64,000 bases of DNA from Streptomyces hokutonensis (GCF_000376565.1 NZ_BARG01000002.1:1-64000); one strand, 5' to 3'; positions 51,997 through 61,029 are shown, numbered from the stretch's first letter. A program made the numbers and translations. Notes: a model not told the origin generated them from the letters alone.

Positions 51997-53091
51997 GTGT
52001 CCTTGTCCGCCGTCCTACTGGCCGCCGCCTCGCCGTCGCCGTCCCCGAGCCCCTCGGAGACCACGGTGACCGTGCCCTCGCTCCAGGACGCCCAGGAGAG
52101 CGCGACCAACGCAGCGAGTTGGGTCGAGCAGAACTGGTCCACCTGGCTGGCGATCGGGCTGCGGGTGCTGCTGATCCTGGTGATCGCGGCGGTGCTGAGA
52201 ATGACGGTGCGGCGGGCGATCACCAAGCTGATAGACCGGATGAACCGCACGGTCGAATCGGTGGACGGCACGGCGCTCGGCGGTCTCCTGGTGAACGCGG
52301 AGCGCCGCCGCCAGCGCTCCCAGGCGATCGGCTCGGTCCTCCGCTCGGTGGCGTCCTTCGTGATCCTGGGCACGGCCGCGCTGATGATCCTCGGCACGTT
52401 CGAGATCAACCTGGCGCCTTTGCTGGCGTCCGCCGGTGTAGCGGGCGTGGCGATCGGTTTCGGCGCCCGCAACCTGGTCACGGACTTCCTCTCCGGCGTC
52501 TTCATGATCCTGGAGGACCAGTACGGCGTCGGCGACCAGATCGACGCGGGGGTGGCCTCCGGCGAGGTCATCGAGGTCGGCCTCCGCGTGACCAAGCTGC
52601 GCGGCGCCAACGGCGAGATCTGGTACGTCCGCAACGGCGAGGTCAAGCGCATCGGCAACCTCTCCCAGGGCTGGGCCACGGCGGGCGTGGACGTCACCGT
52701 CAAGGCCTCCGAGAACCTGGACCGGGTGAAGGCGACGCTGGACGCGGTCTCGGAGCGCATGAGCAAGGAGGAGCCCTGGAACGAGCTCCTCTGGGGCCCC
52801 ATCGAGGTCCTCGGCCTCGACAGCGTCCTCATCGACTCGATGGTCGTCCGCGTCTCGGCCAAGACGATGCCGGGCAAGTCGGTGGGCGTGGAACGCGAAC
52901 TCCGCTGGCGCATCAAGCGCGCCTTCGACGAGGCGAACATCCGCATCGTGGGCGGGGCGACGGCGGACCCGGCGGACGATGTGGCGGACCCGACGGAGTC
53001 GGTCGCGGCCCCTTCGGTCTACTCCAACTCGGACTCGCCTCAGGTGGCGGCGACTTCGCCCATTTCTTCGCAGCGGCCTTCTACGCGCTAG
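51997..53091 (+). CDS. Mechanosensitive ion channel, MscS family
   Basis: 364-residue small-conductance channel. An extracellular Ser/Pro-rich start and three helices (about 43-70, 105-125, 130-150) lead into the pore helix APLLASAGVAGVAIGFGARNLVTDFLSG, then the beta domain (LEDQYGVGDQIDAG) and the alpha/beta cytoplasmic cage. It releases solutes on hypo-osmotic shock. The GTG has GGAGG 9 nt upstream. The tail is Ser/Thr/Pro-rich and probably disordered. The neighbouring GNAT gene is convergent, 31 nt away. Confidence 0.93.
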   Translation: MSLSAVLLAAASPSPSPSPSETTVTVPSLQDAQESATNAASWVEQNWSTWLAIGLRVLLILVIAAVLRMTVRRAITKLIDRMNRTVESVDGTALGGLLVNAERRRQRSQAIGSVLRSVASFVILGTAALMILGTFEINLAPLLASAGVAGVAIGFGARNLVTDFLSGVFMILEDQYGVGDQIDAGVASGEVIEVGLRVTKLRGANGEIWYVRNGEVKRIGNLSQGWATAGVDVTVKASENLDRVKATLDAVSERMSKEEPWNELLWGPIEVLGLDSVLIDSMVVRVSAKTMPGKSVGVERELRWRIKRAFDEANIRIVGGATADPADDVADPTESVAAPSVYSNSDSPQVAATSPISSQRPSTR

Positions 53092-53122
53092 CGGGCGGGG
53101 GGCGGGAGACCACGGGCGGGCC

Positions 53123-53935
53123 TCAACTCCCCGTCCGCTCCGCCCCCGTGTCGAAGAACCGCCCCACGTACTCATCCGCCGGCAACGCGCTCTCCCGCAT
53201 GAGGGAGAACACCTCGGCGCCCTCCCCGGGCTCGCCGCCCATCCGGTAGGCCTCGGCGAAGTCGACGTACTCGACGCCGTCGAGGTCCGCGCAGTACTCG
53301 TGCGCCTCCAACTCCCCCCGCCCGATGGCCTCGTCGAGCGAACGGGCCCGCCAGAGGGTCAACCGCTCCTCGTAGACGCCGAGTTCGCGATGCCGGAACA
53401 CGCATCGGACGCCGTACCAGGACAGTTCACTCATCGGCGTCGCGCCGGCCCAGGTGATCTCGAAGTACCTGACGCGTTCGTCCTGTCCGGCCGGCCGCAT
53501 GCCCGCCGCCGTCATGACGCGGTGGGAGGCGGTGTTGTCGTGGTCGGCGTCGCCCTTCACGCAGGTGACTCCTTGCGCCCGCGCGAACCGCAGCAGCGCC
53601 CGGAGGGCCTCGGCGGCGTATCCCTGCCCCTGGGCCGACGGGACGAGGCCGTAGCCGATCGTGACGCTGCCGTCCTCGTCCACGGGTCCATGAAATCCGA
53701 GACCGCCGATCGCCCGGCCGTCCTCCCGCCGACGGATCTCGTAGTTGCCGAACGGCTGGGGATCACCGGTGTCCGCACAGATACCCAGGAAGCGCCTGGC
53801 GGCGAACACGTCCCCGCCGGTGGGGTATTCAGGCCCCCACCGATCACCGCCACCCGGCTCACCCGCAACCACTCGCTCGGCTTCACCGACGGTCATCGGG
53901 TGCAGCACGAGCCGCGCCGTCACAAGATCACTCAT
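53123..53935 (-). CDS. GNAT acetyltransferase fused to a DUF4288-like domain
   Basis: 270-residue protein. Residues 1-160 are a RimJ/RimL-type GNAT domain (LVTARLVLHPMTVGEAERVV, IGYGLVPSAQGQGYAAEALRALLRFA with the acetyl-CoA loop QGQGYA). The C-terminal 100 residues (from M168, SELSWYGVRCVFRH to GRFFDTGAE) resemble the small DUF4288-type proteins often encoded alone in Streptomyces. An internal ATG at 53434 has no ribosome site, so a true fusion is likely. A decayed copy of the C-terminal part lies 600 bp upstream. It acetylates an N-terminus or small amine; substrate unknown. Confidence 0.82.
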   Translation of the reverse strand: MSDLVTARLVLHPMTVGEAERVVAGEPGGGDRWGPEYPTGGDVFAARRFLGICADTGDPQPFGNYEIRRREDGRAIGGLGFHGPVDEDGSVTIGYGLVPSAQGQGYAAEALRALLRFARAQGVTCVKGDADHDNTASHRVMTAAGMRPAGQDERVRYFEITWAGATPMSELSWYGVRCVFRHRELGVYEERLTLWRARSLDEAIGRGELEAHEYCADLDGVEYVDFAEAYRMGGEPGEGAEVFSLMRESALPADEYVGRFFDTGAERTGS

Positions 53936-54023
53936 GGCAGCGAGGAGTATCACGCGGGGTGGCCGGGGCGCACGGAGATTGTCCGAGCCAGGCGGCCTGC
54001 AGCAGGCCCAGGGCCCCCCGCAC

Positions 54024-54124
54024 CCCATCGCCTCGGCGAGCGACCGGGCCGCCACAGGGTCAACTGCTCTTCGTAGACCCCGAGTTCGCAACGCAGGAAT
54101 ACACACCGGACGCCGCACCAGGAC
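54024..54124 (-). pseudogene. Decayed duplicate of the DUF4288-like domain of the GNAT fusion
   Basis: This 101-bp segment aligns along its length with 53333-53433 inside the GNAT-fusion gene at roughly 80-85% identity by eye. Read on the minus strand it gives SWCGVRCVFLRCELGVYEEQLTLW where the intact gene has SWYGVRCVFRHRELGVYEERLTLW, then a single-base deletion shifts the frame. Both ends of the domain are missing. It indicates a local duplication, or loss of a formerly separate DUF4288-type gene that has a paralogue here. Confidence 0.7.
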
Positions 54125-54130
54125 TACTCT

Positions 54131-54529
54131 CTCGCTTGCTCCCGCACTCATCACCGCAGCGTGGTCGGCAAAGCACTGGCAAGCCGCTCCGTCTCGGTAC
54201 GGGCCGCATCCGGGAGTCCGTCCAGCATGTCGTCCTGGAACAGCTCCCAGTGCCAGTCAGCCACCCGCAACCTCGCGGTGCGCGGCACGGACGATCTCCC
54301 CGGCCTCCCGGACGGCACGGTCGCGTACGGCGGGGTCCGTGCTGTTGATCGCCAGTTCGGTGGCGTGCAGCCGGCGGGCGGTTAGGGGGCCACAGCGCCG
54401 CCAACCGGCCGGCTGCGGGAGAGGCTTTGGCCTCCTGTGCCCTCCCCCAGTTCCGGGGTGGAGCCGAGGTGTTCGAATTTGACGATACGAAGCCGCTCCC
54501 TGGACGGGGGCTGCTCGTGTCGTCAGCGC
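54131..54529. other. Low-coding, probably decayed region
   Basis: Between the pseudogene and the small secreted gene no full gene is evident. On the minus strand two overlapping remnants are visible: a 37-codon GTG ORF 54264-54151 (VADWHWELFQDDMLDGLPD...) and, ending at 54257, a longer frame with the coding-like stretch RRLHATELAINSTDPAVRDR that has no clear start. They look like gene fragments. No repeats or terminator are seen. Confidence 0.4.
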
Positions 54530-54877
54530 TCAGCAGTTCACGTGGACTCGCTCGACGTAATTGCTGCCGTCCAGGGTCCGCTGACCCCCTGCCCAGACGT
54601 AATCCCACGTGCCGTTCACGTAATACACCGTGAAGCTGTTGCCGTGGGCCCGGGCGTAGTTGAAGTGGCCGTAGATCCAGTTGTCTCCACAGCCGTCCAT
54701 GTTCCAGACGCCCCCGGAGGTGTCGTAAACGCAGGCCCGCCCGGGATCGCACTTGTAGGTCACGTACTGGGGATGGACGTCGGCGGCCGAAGCGGTGCTG
54801 GAGCCGCCGACGAGCGCGCCGATCCCAAGAGTGAGAGCCACAGCCGTACGGGTCACGTGCTTTTTGAGCAACTGCAT
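54530..54877 (-). CDS. Small secreted protein, peptidase-inhibitor family I36-like
   Basis: 115-residue exported protein. A signal peptide (about 1-31, ending TASA-A) precedes a compact domain with four cysteines: YKCDPGRACVYD, a GCGDNWIYGHFNYARAHGNSF segment and a C-terminal VNC. This layout, with the FNYA core, recalls the Streptomyces I36/SMI-type metalloprotease inhibitors and small secreted beta-gamma crystallin-like proteins. AGGGAG lies 9 nt before the ATG. Function is inferred only from resemblance; it could also be a structural exoprotein. Confidence 0.72.
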   Translation of the reverse strand: MQLLKKHVTRTAVALTLGIGALVGGSSTASAADVHPQYVTYKCDPGRACVYDTSGGVWNMDGCGDNWIYGHFNYARAHGNSFTVYYVNGTWDYVWAGGQRTLDGSNYVERVHVNC

Positions 54878-55056
54878 CCAGAAGTCTCCCTGCCCGTGAG
54901 GACCTGCCTTTCGGTCGACCGGTGCAATTCACTGTGGTCGACCTCTTTGCGCCACACCGTAGGCACCGCTCCTGGATACCAGCCATCCTTTCGAACACCA
55001 TCGAAGCGTGCGGTGCCCGCACCTTCGCGTGGGACCGGTTGACGACCTGCCGATGC

Positions 55057-55491
55057 TCAGTCGACGCAGAACTCGTTGCCCTCGATGTCCAGCATCGGGA
55101 TGCACGACTCGTTCTCCTCGTCGGCGTACAGCGTCCGCACGTGGGTCGCGCCGAGCGCGACCAGTCGTGCGCACTCGGCCTCGAGCGCCGCGAGGCGTTC
55201 GGCGCCGACGAGCCCGGTGCCGACCCGGACGTCGAGGTGCACCCGGTTCTTGACGGTCTTGCCTTCGGGGACGCGCTGGAAGAACAGGCGCGGGCCGACG
55301 CCCGAGGGATCACTGCAGGCGGACCAAGCCCCCCGCTCCTCAGGAGGCAGGGTGCGGTTGAAATCGTCCCAGGTGGTGAACCCCTCCGGTGGCGCCGGCA
55401 TGACGTACCCCAGCACTTCGCACCAGAAGCGAGCGACGCGCTCCGGTTCCGCACAGTCAAAGGTGACTTGGAACTTCTTGATCGCAGACAT
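55057..55491 (-). CDS. VOC-family (glyoxalase-like) protein
   Basis: 144-residue VOC-fold protein of the Glyoxalase_6 type. The N-terminal KFQVTFDCAEPERVARFWCEVLGYV and the C-terminal MLDIEGNEFCVD hallmarks are present, with the middle strand KNRVHLDVRVG. Likely a small enzyme or drug-binding protein; substrate unknown. Its start lies 35 nt inside the preceding gene (55457-56011) on the same strand and has no visible ribosome site, so it is probably translationally coupled. Confidence 0.88.
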   Translation of the reverse strand: MSAIKKFQVTFDCAEPERVARFWCEVLGYVMPAPPEGFTTWDDFNRTLPPEERGAWSACSDPSGVGPRLFFQRVPEGKTVKNRVHLDVRVGTGLVGAERLAALEAECARLVALGATHVRTLYADEENESCIPMLDIEGNEFCVD

Positions 55492-56011
55492 CGGCGCACC
55501 GTACCGCGTACCCGGAGACCCTGCCGCTCATTTCCCGGGCGGATCGGCTCCCGCCCTCCACCAGCCCCAGCCTCCCGGCCACCTGACACAACGCCACGAA
55601 AGACGCCCCCCGCCGCACACCCGAGACCCCCGTATAGGCCGCACCCTCACGAAGGTCCAGCAGCACCGTCCCCGCCGCCTCGTCGAACGTGACCGAGCCC
55701 CAGACCGTGTGCCTGCGGCGGCCCGGGCGCCACTGGAACCAGACCTCCTCGCGGCCCTTCTCCGCGGTGACGGAGGCGCGGTCGGACGCCTTCAGTTCGG
55801 TGCGCATCCGGTCGGGCCAGCCCACGGAGGGCCATAGCACGCGGAGTTGGCGGATCTGGCGGCGGGCGAGGGCGTCGGGGGTGAGGGGGATGCCGGCGGT
55901 GCGGGCTCGTCGCCGCAGTGACGGGCGTACCGCTGCGGCCCGTACAGCCCATACGACGTTGACGGCGGGCGTGCTCCCCGCCTCCTGCCGGTACTCGGCC
56001 AACACGCTCAT
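55457..56011 (-). CDS. Hypothetical protein, 184 aa
   Basis: Soluble basic protein without recognised domain. The ATG at 56011 has AGGGG 7 nt upstream; an in-frame ATG at 56038 is alternative. Features are an Arg-rich N-terminal half (AVRPSLRRRARTAGIPLTPD), a conserved-looking VWFQWRPGRRRHTVWGSVTFDEA core and a Ser/Arg C-terminus that overlaps the VOC gene by 35 nt. The last 30 codons may reflect loss of an earlier stop. Codon use looks coding throughout the core. Confidence 0.6.
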   Translation of the reverse strand: MSVLAEYRQEAGSTPAVNVVWAVRAAAVRPSLRRRARTAGIPLTPDALARRQIRQLRVLWPSVGWPDRMRTELKASDRASVTAEKGREEVWFQWRPGRRRHTVWGSVTFDEAAGTVLLDLREGAAYTGVSGVRRGASFVALCQVAGRLGLVEGGSRSAREMSGRVSGYAVRCADVCDQEVPSHL

Positions 56012-56361
56012 GCCCGCACCCCTCTCGCCGTTCCCCATGTCCCGCGAACGCGGTTGATCAAAAGTCAGGATTCTGTGAGGTGGCTGGCAGGGCGGATCGG
56101 TTCCATCACGAATCGGCCTCGGCAGCGGAGTCGCAGCGGCCGAAAAGCGTCCAACAGGCCTCGCAATTGCGGCAGATCAGCCAAAACTCCGTCACCCGCT
56201 CCCACCTGGTGCTTTGGCCATCGTGACGAAGCCGTGATGCGATCACCTTCACAGGTTGATCTCATTTCCCTCGCAGGCCCCTCATGCCTAAGGTCGCCCC
56301 ACGACGGGCCCTTGTTCTGGAGCGCAACGCCCAGGGGTCCGTTTCGAATGTGGGGACAGAA
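56012..56361. other. 350-bp promoter region before the secreted Thr-rich protein gene
   Basis: The region lies between divergent genes. Purine-rich GGGGACAGAA lies directly before the ATG at 56362. No convincing -35/-10 pair, hairpin or small gene was found. Confidence 0.35.
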
Positions 56362-57195
56362 ATGAGAAAGCTCGCCATAGGTGTCGCCCTGAGCGGTGCC
56401 CTGGCCCTGACCGGTCTGGCCGCGCCGCTCGCGCAGGCCGCGACGCCGGATCTGGTCTTCTCGGGTGTGACGGTCAACAAGGGGAAGGCGATCGTCGTCG
56501 GCACCACCGCCGCGGTGAAGGTGCCCGTGACGTACACGCTGACGCGGCCGTCGGACGTGGTCATCGACAGCAAGACGACGTTCGCGGGGATCATGCTCTA
56601 CCGCGGCCGGCTCGCCGACATGGACAACGACATCGAGAGCACCCTCGCGCCGACCTGCACGACGACGGCGACAACGGACACCACCGTCACCGAGTCCTGC
56701 TCCGACACGATCACGATCGACCCGGAGGAGAGCCTGTACGAGGCGGCCGACGCGACCACCTGGAACGTCGGCGGTTTCTACGGCCACATCGACGTCGACG
56801 CGGACGACTCCGACGACAAGATCAGCACGTCGACCGACTTCGCGGCCTGGGGCGGCAAGGGCAAGGTCAAGGTGCAGCGGGCGGCGAAGCTCACCGCCAA
56901 CGCCGCCCCCGAGCCGGTGAAGAAGGGCAGGACCATCACCGTCACCGGCAAGCTGACCCGCGCCGACTGGGAGAACGAGGTCTACACCGGTTACGTGTCC
57001 CAGCCCGCCAAGTTGCAGTTCCGGGCGAAGGGTTCGAGCACCTACACCACCGTGAAGACCGTCACCTCCACCACCGGTGGCGCGCTGAAGACGACCGTGA
57101 AGGCGACCAAGGACGGTTACTTCCGCTACGTCTTCGCCGGCACCTCCACCACCGGCGCGGCCACCGCCGCCGGTGACTACATCGACGTTCAGTAG
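56362..57195 (+). CDS. Secreted Thr-rich beta-sandwich protein
   Basis: 277-residue exported protein of unknown function. A signal peptide (about 1-26, cleaved near AQAA-T) is followed by two beta-rich modules: a Thr/Asp-rich one with a Cys pair (TCTTTATTDTTVTESCS) and an Ig-like region (VKVQRAAKLTANAAPEPVKKGRTITVTGKLTRADW...). The latter resembles repeats in Streptomyces surface proteins. The ATG at 56362 is chosen because an upstream in-frame ATG adds a non-signal stretch. No sorting motif, so probably released. A large terminator follows. Confidence 0.8.
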   Translation: MRKLAIGVALSGALALTGLAAPLAQAATPDLVFSGVTVNKGKAIVVGTTAAVKVPVTYTLTRPSDVVIDSKTTFAGIMLYRGRLADMDNDIESTLAPTCTTTATTDTTVTESCSDTITIDPEESLYEAADATTWNVGGFYGHIDVDADDSDDKISTSTDFAAWGGKGKVKVQRAAKLTANAAPEPVKKGRTITVTGKLTRADWENEVYTGYVSQPAKLQFRAKGSSTYTTVKTVTSTTGGALKTTVKATKDGYFRYVFAGTSTTGAATAAGDYIDVQ

Positions 57196-57222
57196 GACAA
57201 GAAGTAACACCAGCTCCTCTCC

Positions 57223-57265
57223 CACCGCCCCCGCAGGTAACGAGTCTGTTGCCTCGGGGGCGGTG
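57223..57265 (+). terminator. Terminator after the secreted Thr-rich protein gene
   Basis: CACCGCCCCCG (57223-57233) pairs perfectly with CGGGGGCGGTG (57255-57265), and the inner AGGTAAC/GTTGCCT extends the stem almost to a 6-nt loop. Confidence 0.85.
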
Positions 57266-57311
57266 TCTATTGACGCCCCCTTCGTCCCGGGCTTACGTTC
57301 CTCCCACCCAA

Positions 57312-57326
57312 TAGGAAACTTTCCTA
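57312..57326. promoter_or_regulatory. CsnR operator
   Basis: Perfect palindrome TAGGAAA-C-TTTCCTA, 59 nt before the csnR start. It resembles the operator described for the ROK repressor CsnR in Streptomyces lividans, whose release by chitosan oligosaccharides induces the operon. Confidence 0.8.
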
Positions 57327-57384
57327 ACAGTGACCACATGACACGCTGGGTGGTTCGAGAGTTCGAGAGGCAGGTGGCGTCGAC

Positions 57385-58611
57385 ATGGCAGGAACCTCCG
57401 GTACCCCCGGCACAGGTACCCCGGGCACCCCCCGCGTCCTGCGCGCCATGAACGACCGCGCCGCCCTGGACCTCCTCCTGGAGCACGGCCCGCTCTCCCG
57501 CACCCGGATCGGCAAGCTCACCGGACTCTCCAAGCCGACCGCCTCCCAGCTGCTCGCCCGGCTCGAAGCGGCGGGACTCGTGCTCGCCACGGGCACCAGC
57601 GAGGGGCGCCCGGGCCCCAACGCCCAGCTGTACGTGGTCAATCCGGGCGCCGCGTACGCCGCCGGGCTCGACGTCACGCCGGAGCGCATCCGCGCCGCCG
57701 TCGCCGATGTCACCGGCCGCACGGTGGGCGAGTTCGAGCTCGCCACCCCCGGCCGGCGGCCCGCCCAGCCCGTCGTACGGCAGGTCACCGACGCCCTCGA
57801 CGGGGCAGTCAAGGCGGCCGGGCTGGCCCGCGGTGACGTGCACCGCCTGGTCATCGGCACCCCCGGCGCCTTCGACCCGAACACCGGCAGGCTGCGTTAC
57901 GCCTCGCACCTGCCGGGCTGGCACTCCCCGGCCCTGCTCGACGAACTCGCCGCCGCGCTGCCGATGCCGGTGGAGTACGAGAACGACGTCAACCTCGTCG
58001 CCATAGCCGAGCAGCGGCTCGGCGCGGCCCGCGGGCACGGCGACTTCGTGCTGCTGTGGAACGAGGGCGGCCTCGGCGCCGCCCTGGTCCTCGGCGGCCG
58101 GCTGCACCGCGGCTGGACCGGCGGCGCGGGCGAGGTCGGCTTCCTGCCGGTGCCCGGCGCGCCCCTGGTCCGCCAGGTGACCAAGGCCAACAGCGGTGGT
58201 TACCAGGCACTGGCGGGCTCCCAGGCCCTGCCCCAACTCGCCCGCGAACTCGGCATCACCGAGATTCCGACGGGTCCCTACGCCGAGGTCGCCGCCGCCC
58301 TCGTCGCCACCGCCGCCGACCACACCACCGGCCCCCGGCGGCGGCTCCTGGAGATCTACGCGACCCACCTCGCGACCGGTCTCGCCTCGCTCGTCTCCGT
58401 GCTCGACCCCGAACTCGTCGTCCTCAGCGGTGCGTCGCTCACCGCCGGCGGCGAGCCCCTACGCGCCCTCGTCCAGGCCGAGTTGGAGGAGCTGGCGGCG
58501 TCCCGGCCCCGGCTCGTCGTCGGCGACGTCCATGAACAGCCCGTGCTGCGCGGCGCGTTGGAAAGCGCGCTGGCAACGACCCGCGACGAGGTCTTCGACA
58601 CCTCGCGCTGA
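57385..58611 (+). CDS. csnR: ROK-family repressor of chitosan-oligosaccharide use
   Basis: 408-residue ROK regulator. A winged HTH (LLLEHGPLSRTRIGKLTGLSKPTASQLLARLEAAGL, about 28-65) precedes the ROK fold (YENDVNLVAIAEQRLG, VLLWNEGGLGAAL). The zinc motif CxCGxxGC of many ROK proteins is absent: the corresponding loop is VTKANSGGYQALAGS, matching the CsnR class. It heads the csnR-csnE-csnF-csnG-csnH-csnK operon, with a palindromic operator 59 nt upstream for autoregulation. The inducer is expected to be glucosamine oligosaccharides or their phosphates. Confidence 0.9.
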   Translation: MAGTSGTPGTGTPGTPRVLRAMNDRAALDLLLEHGPLSRTRIGKLTGLSKPTASQLLARLEAAGLVLATGTSEGRPGPNAQLYVVNPGAAYAAGLDVTPERIRAAVADVTGRTVGEFELATPGRRPAQPVVRQVTDALDGAVKAAGLARGDVHRLVIGTPGAFDPNTGRLRYASHLPGWHSPALLDELAAALPMPVEYENDVNLVAIAEQRLGAARGHGDFVLLWNEGGLGAALVLGGRLHRGWTGGAGEVGFLPVPGAPLVRQVTKANSGGYQALAGSQALPQLARELGITEIPTGPYAEVAAALVATAADHTTGPRRRLLEIYATHLATGLASLVSVLDPELVVLSGASLTAGGEPLRALVQAELEELAASRPRLVVGDVHEQPVLRGALESALATTRDEVFDTSR

Positions 58612-58719
58612 CCCCACCGGCCGGCTCCGGTTCCCCCAGACCCCCGTCGGCCCACCTCTACCCACCCCCCTCGGCTTCCCCAACCACCTCGCCCCGCCCC
58701 GCCCTTGGGAGACCTCGCC

Positions 58720-60078
58720 ATGCCCGGAACACCCCGGAAGATGTCCGTAACATCCCGGAAAGCGGCTGTCGCAGTCGCCGCCTCCGCCTCCATCGCCCTG
58801 CTCGCCACCGCCTGTACCGGCCAGTCCTCGTCCGGTGCCTCCGACGACGCGTCGAAGGACGTCACGATCAACTTCTGGCACGCCTGGAGCGCCGCCTCCG
58901 AGCTGAGCGCCGTGAAGTCGCTGGTCGCCGGGTTCGAGAAGGCGCACCCCAACATCCATGTGAACGTCGTCGGCAACATGACGGACGACAAGATCAACCA
59001 GGCGCTGCGCACCGGCGGCGACAAGTCCCCGGACGTGATCTCGTCGTTCACCACCAACAACGTGGGCAAGTTCTGTTCCTCGGGCGCCCTCGTCGATCTC
59101 AACCCCTTCTTCAAGAAGGACGGCATCGACCCGGAGACGACGTTCCCGAAGGCGATGAACGAGTACACCCAGTTCGACGGAAACCGCTGCACCGCACCGC
59201 TGCTGGGCGACGCGTACGGGCTGTACTACAACAAGACGGAGTTCAAGAAGGCCGGCATCACCAGCCCGCCCAAGACGTGGTCCGAATTCGAGGCGGACGC
59301 CAAGAAGTTGACGATCACCAAGGGCGACACGTACTCGCAGCTCGGGTTCATGCCGGACTACCACGGCTGGGAGACCACGACCGAGCACATCTTCGCGCAG
59401 TTCTCGCCGACGTACTTCGACAAGAGCGGCAAGTCGGCGCTCGCCACGGACCCCGCGTTCAAGGCCGGATTCACCCTCCAGAAGAAGCTCGTCGACGAAC
59501 TCGGCGGCTTCAAGAAGCTGGAGAGCTACCGCTCCACGCTCGGCGACGAGTGGGGCGACAAGCACCCCTTCCACACCGGCCAGGTCGCGATGCAGCTGGA
59601 CGGCGAGTGGCGGCTGGGGATGGCCACGGCGGCGAATCCCAAGCTGGACATAGGAGTTGCCCCGCTGCCCGTCCCGGACGACCAGGTCGCCCAGTACGGC
59701 AAGGGCTACATCACCGGCACGATCGCCGGCATCGCCGCCAACAGCAAGAAGCAGAACGCGGCTTGGGAGTTCGTCAAGTACATCACCACGGACACGGACG
59801 CGGTGGTCGGCTTCTCCAACGCCATCCACAACGTGCCCTCCACCCTCGCCGCCCTCAAGTCCCCGAAGCTGAAGTACGACCCGCGCTTCAAGACGTTCCT
59901 GGACATCGCGTCGAACCAGTACTCGACGACAAGTCCCGCCTCGATCAACGGCGGTGTGTACCTGACGACGATCCAGAACCTCGGCTACGACTACGAGAGC
60001 GGCAAGGTGAAGGATCTCGACTCGGCCCTGAAGAGCACGGCCAAGCAGATCGACACGGACATCGCGCAGGCGAAGTAG
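58720..60078 (+). CDS. csnE: Sugar ABC transporter substrate-binding lipoprotein
   Basis: 452-residue extracellular solute-binding protein, family 1. A lipobox ends at Cys32 (LLATAC) and the ligand core starts with TINFWHAWSAASELSAVKSLV. The ATG at 58720 has GGAG 9 nt upstream; an upstream TTG at 58705 is unlikely. It captures chitosan oligosaccharides by analogy with CsnE. The adjacent permeases and lack of an ATPase gene match the known operon, in which a shared ATPase (MsiK) is used. Confidence 0.9.
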   Translation: MPGTPRKMSVTSRKAAVAVAASASIALLATACTGQSSSGASDDASKDVTINFWHAWSAASELSAVKSLVAGFEKAHPNIHVNVVGNMTDDKINQALRTGGDKSPDVISSFTTNNVGKFCSSGALVDLNPFFKKDGIDPETTFPKAMNEYTQFDGNRCTAPLLGDAYGLYYNKTEFKKAGITSPPKTWSEFEADAKKLTITKGDTYSQLGFMPDYHGWETTTEHIFAQFSPTYFDKSGKSALATDPAFKAGFTLQKKLVDELGGFKKLESYRSTLGDEWGDKHPFHTGQVAMQLDGEWRLGMATAANPKLDIGVAPLPVPDDQVAQYGKGYITGTIAGIAANSKKQNAAWEFVKYITTDTDAVVGFSNAIHNVPSTLAALKSPKLKYDPRFKTFLDIASNQYSTTSPASINGGVYLTTIQNLGYDYESGKVKDLDSALKSTAKQIDTDIAQAK

Positions 60079-60085
60079 CGGCGCG

Positions 60086-61027
60086 ATGAGCACAATCACC
60101 CTGGCGTCGAAGCGCCGCAGGTCGGCGCTTCGCACACTCGCCTTCATGTCGCCCTGGCTGATCGGCTTCGCGGTCTTCTTCGCGTATCCGCTGATCTCGA
60201 CGGTCTATTTCTCGTTCATGCACTACGACGGCTTCAAGCCGCCGACGTGGGTGGGGACGAAGAACTGGACGTACGTCTTCAAGAACTATCCGTACTTCTG
60301 GCCCGCGATGCGCAACACCCTGTGGCTCGTCGTGGTGATGGTGAGTCTCCGGGTCGTGTTCGGCCTGGGCGTCGGCCTGTTGATCACCAAGATCAAGACG
60401 GCGACGGGCGTCTTCCGGACGCTCTTCTACCTGCCGTACCTCGCCCCGCCGGTCGCGGCCACGATGGCGTTCGCGTTCCTCCTCAACCCCGGTACCGGGC
60501 CGGTGAATTCGATCCTGGAGAAGGTCGGCATCCCGGCCCCGGGCTGGTTCAACGACCCCACCTGGTCCAAGCCGGCGCTCACTCTGCTCGCCCTCTGGGG
60601 CATCGGCGACCTCATGGTCATCTTCATGGCCGCGCTGCTCGACGTGCCTCAAGAGCAGTACGAGGCGGCCGAGCTGGACGGCGCGTCGGCCTGGCAGCGG
60701 TTCCGCTACGTGACCCTCCCGAACATCTCGCCCATCGTCATGTTCGCCGTCGTCACCGGCGTGATCCAGACCATGCAGTACTACACACAGCCACTCATCG
60801 CCGGGAAGGTCGCGTCCGGCGTCATCCAGGGCGCCGGCACGCAGTTCGAGCCCGGCTACCCGGAGAAGTCCACGCTCACCCTTCCCCAGCTCGTCTACAA
60901 CCTCGGCTTCCAGCGCTTCGACTACGGCTCTGCCTGCGTGGTGGCACTCGTCCTGTTCGCCCTGTCGATGGTGTTCACCGCGTTCCTGATGCGGCGCCGG
61001 GGCGGCCTCAACCTGGCAGGTGACTGA
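60086..61027 (+). CDS. csnF: Sugar ABC transporter permease
   Basis: 313-residue membrane permease of the MalF type with six helices. The N-terminal FMSPWLIGFAVFFAYPLISTVYFS helix and the EAA loop EQYEAAELDGASAWQRFRYVTLPNISP (about 192-215) are typical. It starts 7 nt after csnE. With csnG it should form the translocation channel; the ATPase is not encoded here. Confidence 0.92.
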   Translation: MSTITLASKRRRSALRTLAFMSPWLIGFAVFFAYPLISTVYFSFMHYDGFKPPTWVGTKNWTYVFKNYPYFWPAMRNTLWLVVVMVSLRVVFGLGVGLLITKIKTATGVFRTLFYLPYLAPPVAATMAFAFLLNPGTGPVNSILEKVGIPAPGWFNDPTWSKPALTLLALWGIGDLMVIFMAALLDVPQEQYEAAELDGASAWQRFRYVTLPNISPIVMFAVVTGVIQTMQYYTQPLIAGKVASGVIQGAGTQFEPGYPEKSTLTLPQLVYNLGFQRFDYGSACVVALVLFALSMVFTAFLMRRRGGLNLAGD

Positions 61028-61029
61028 CC

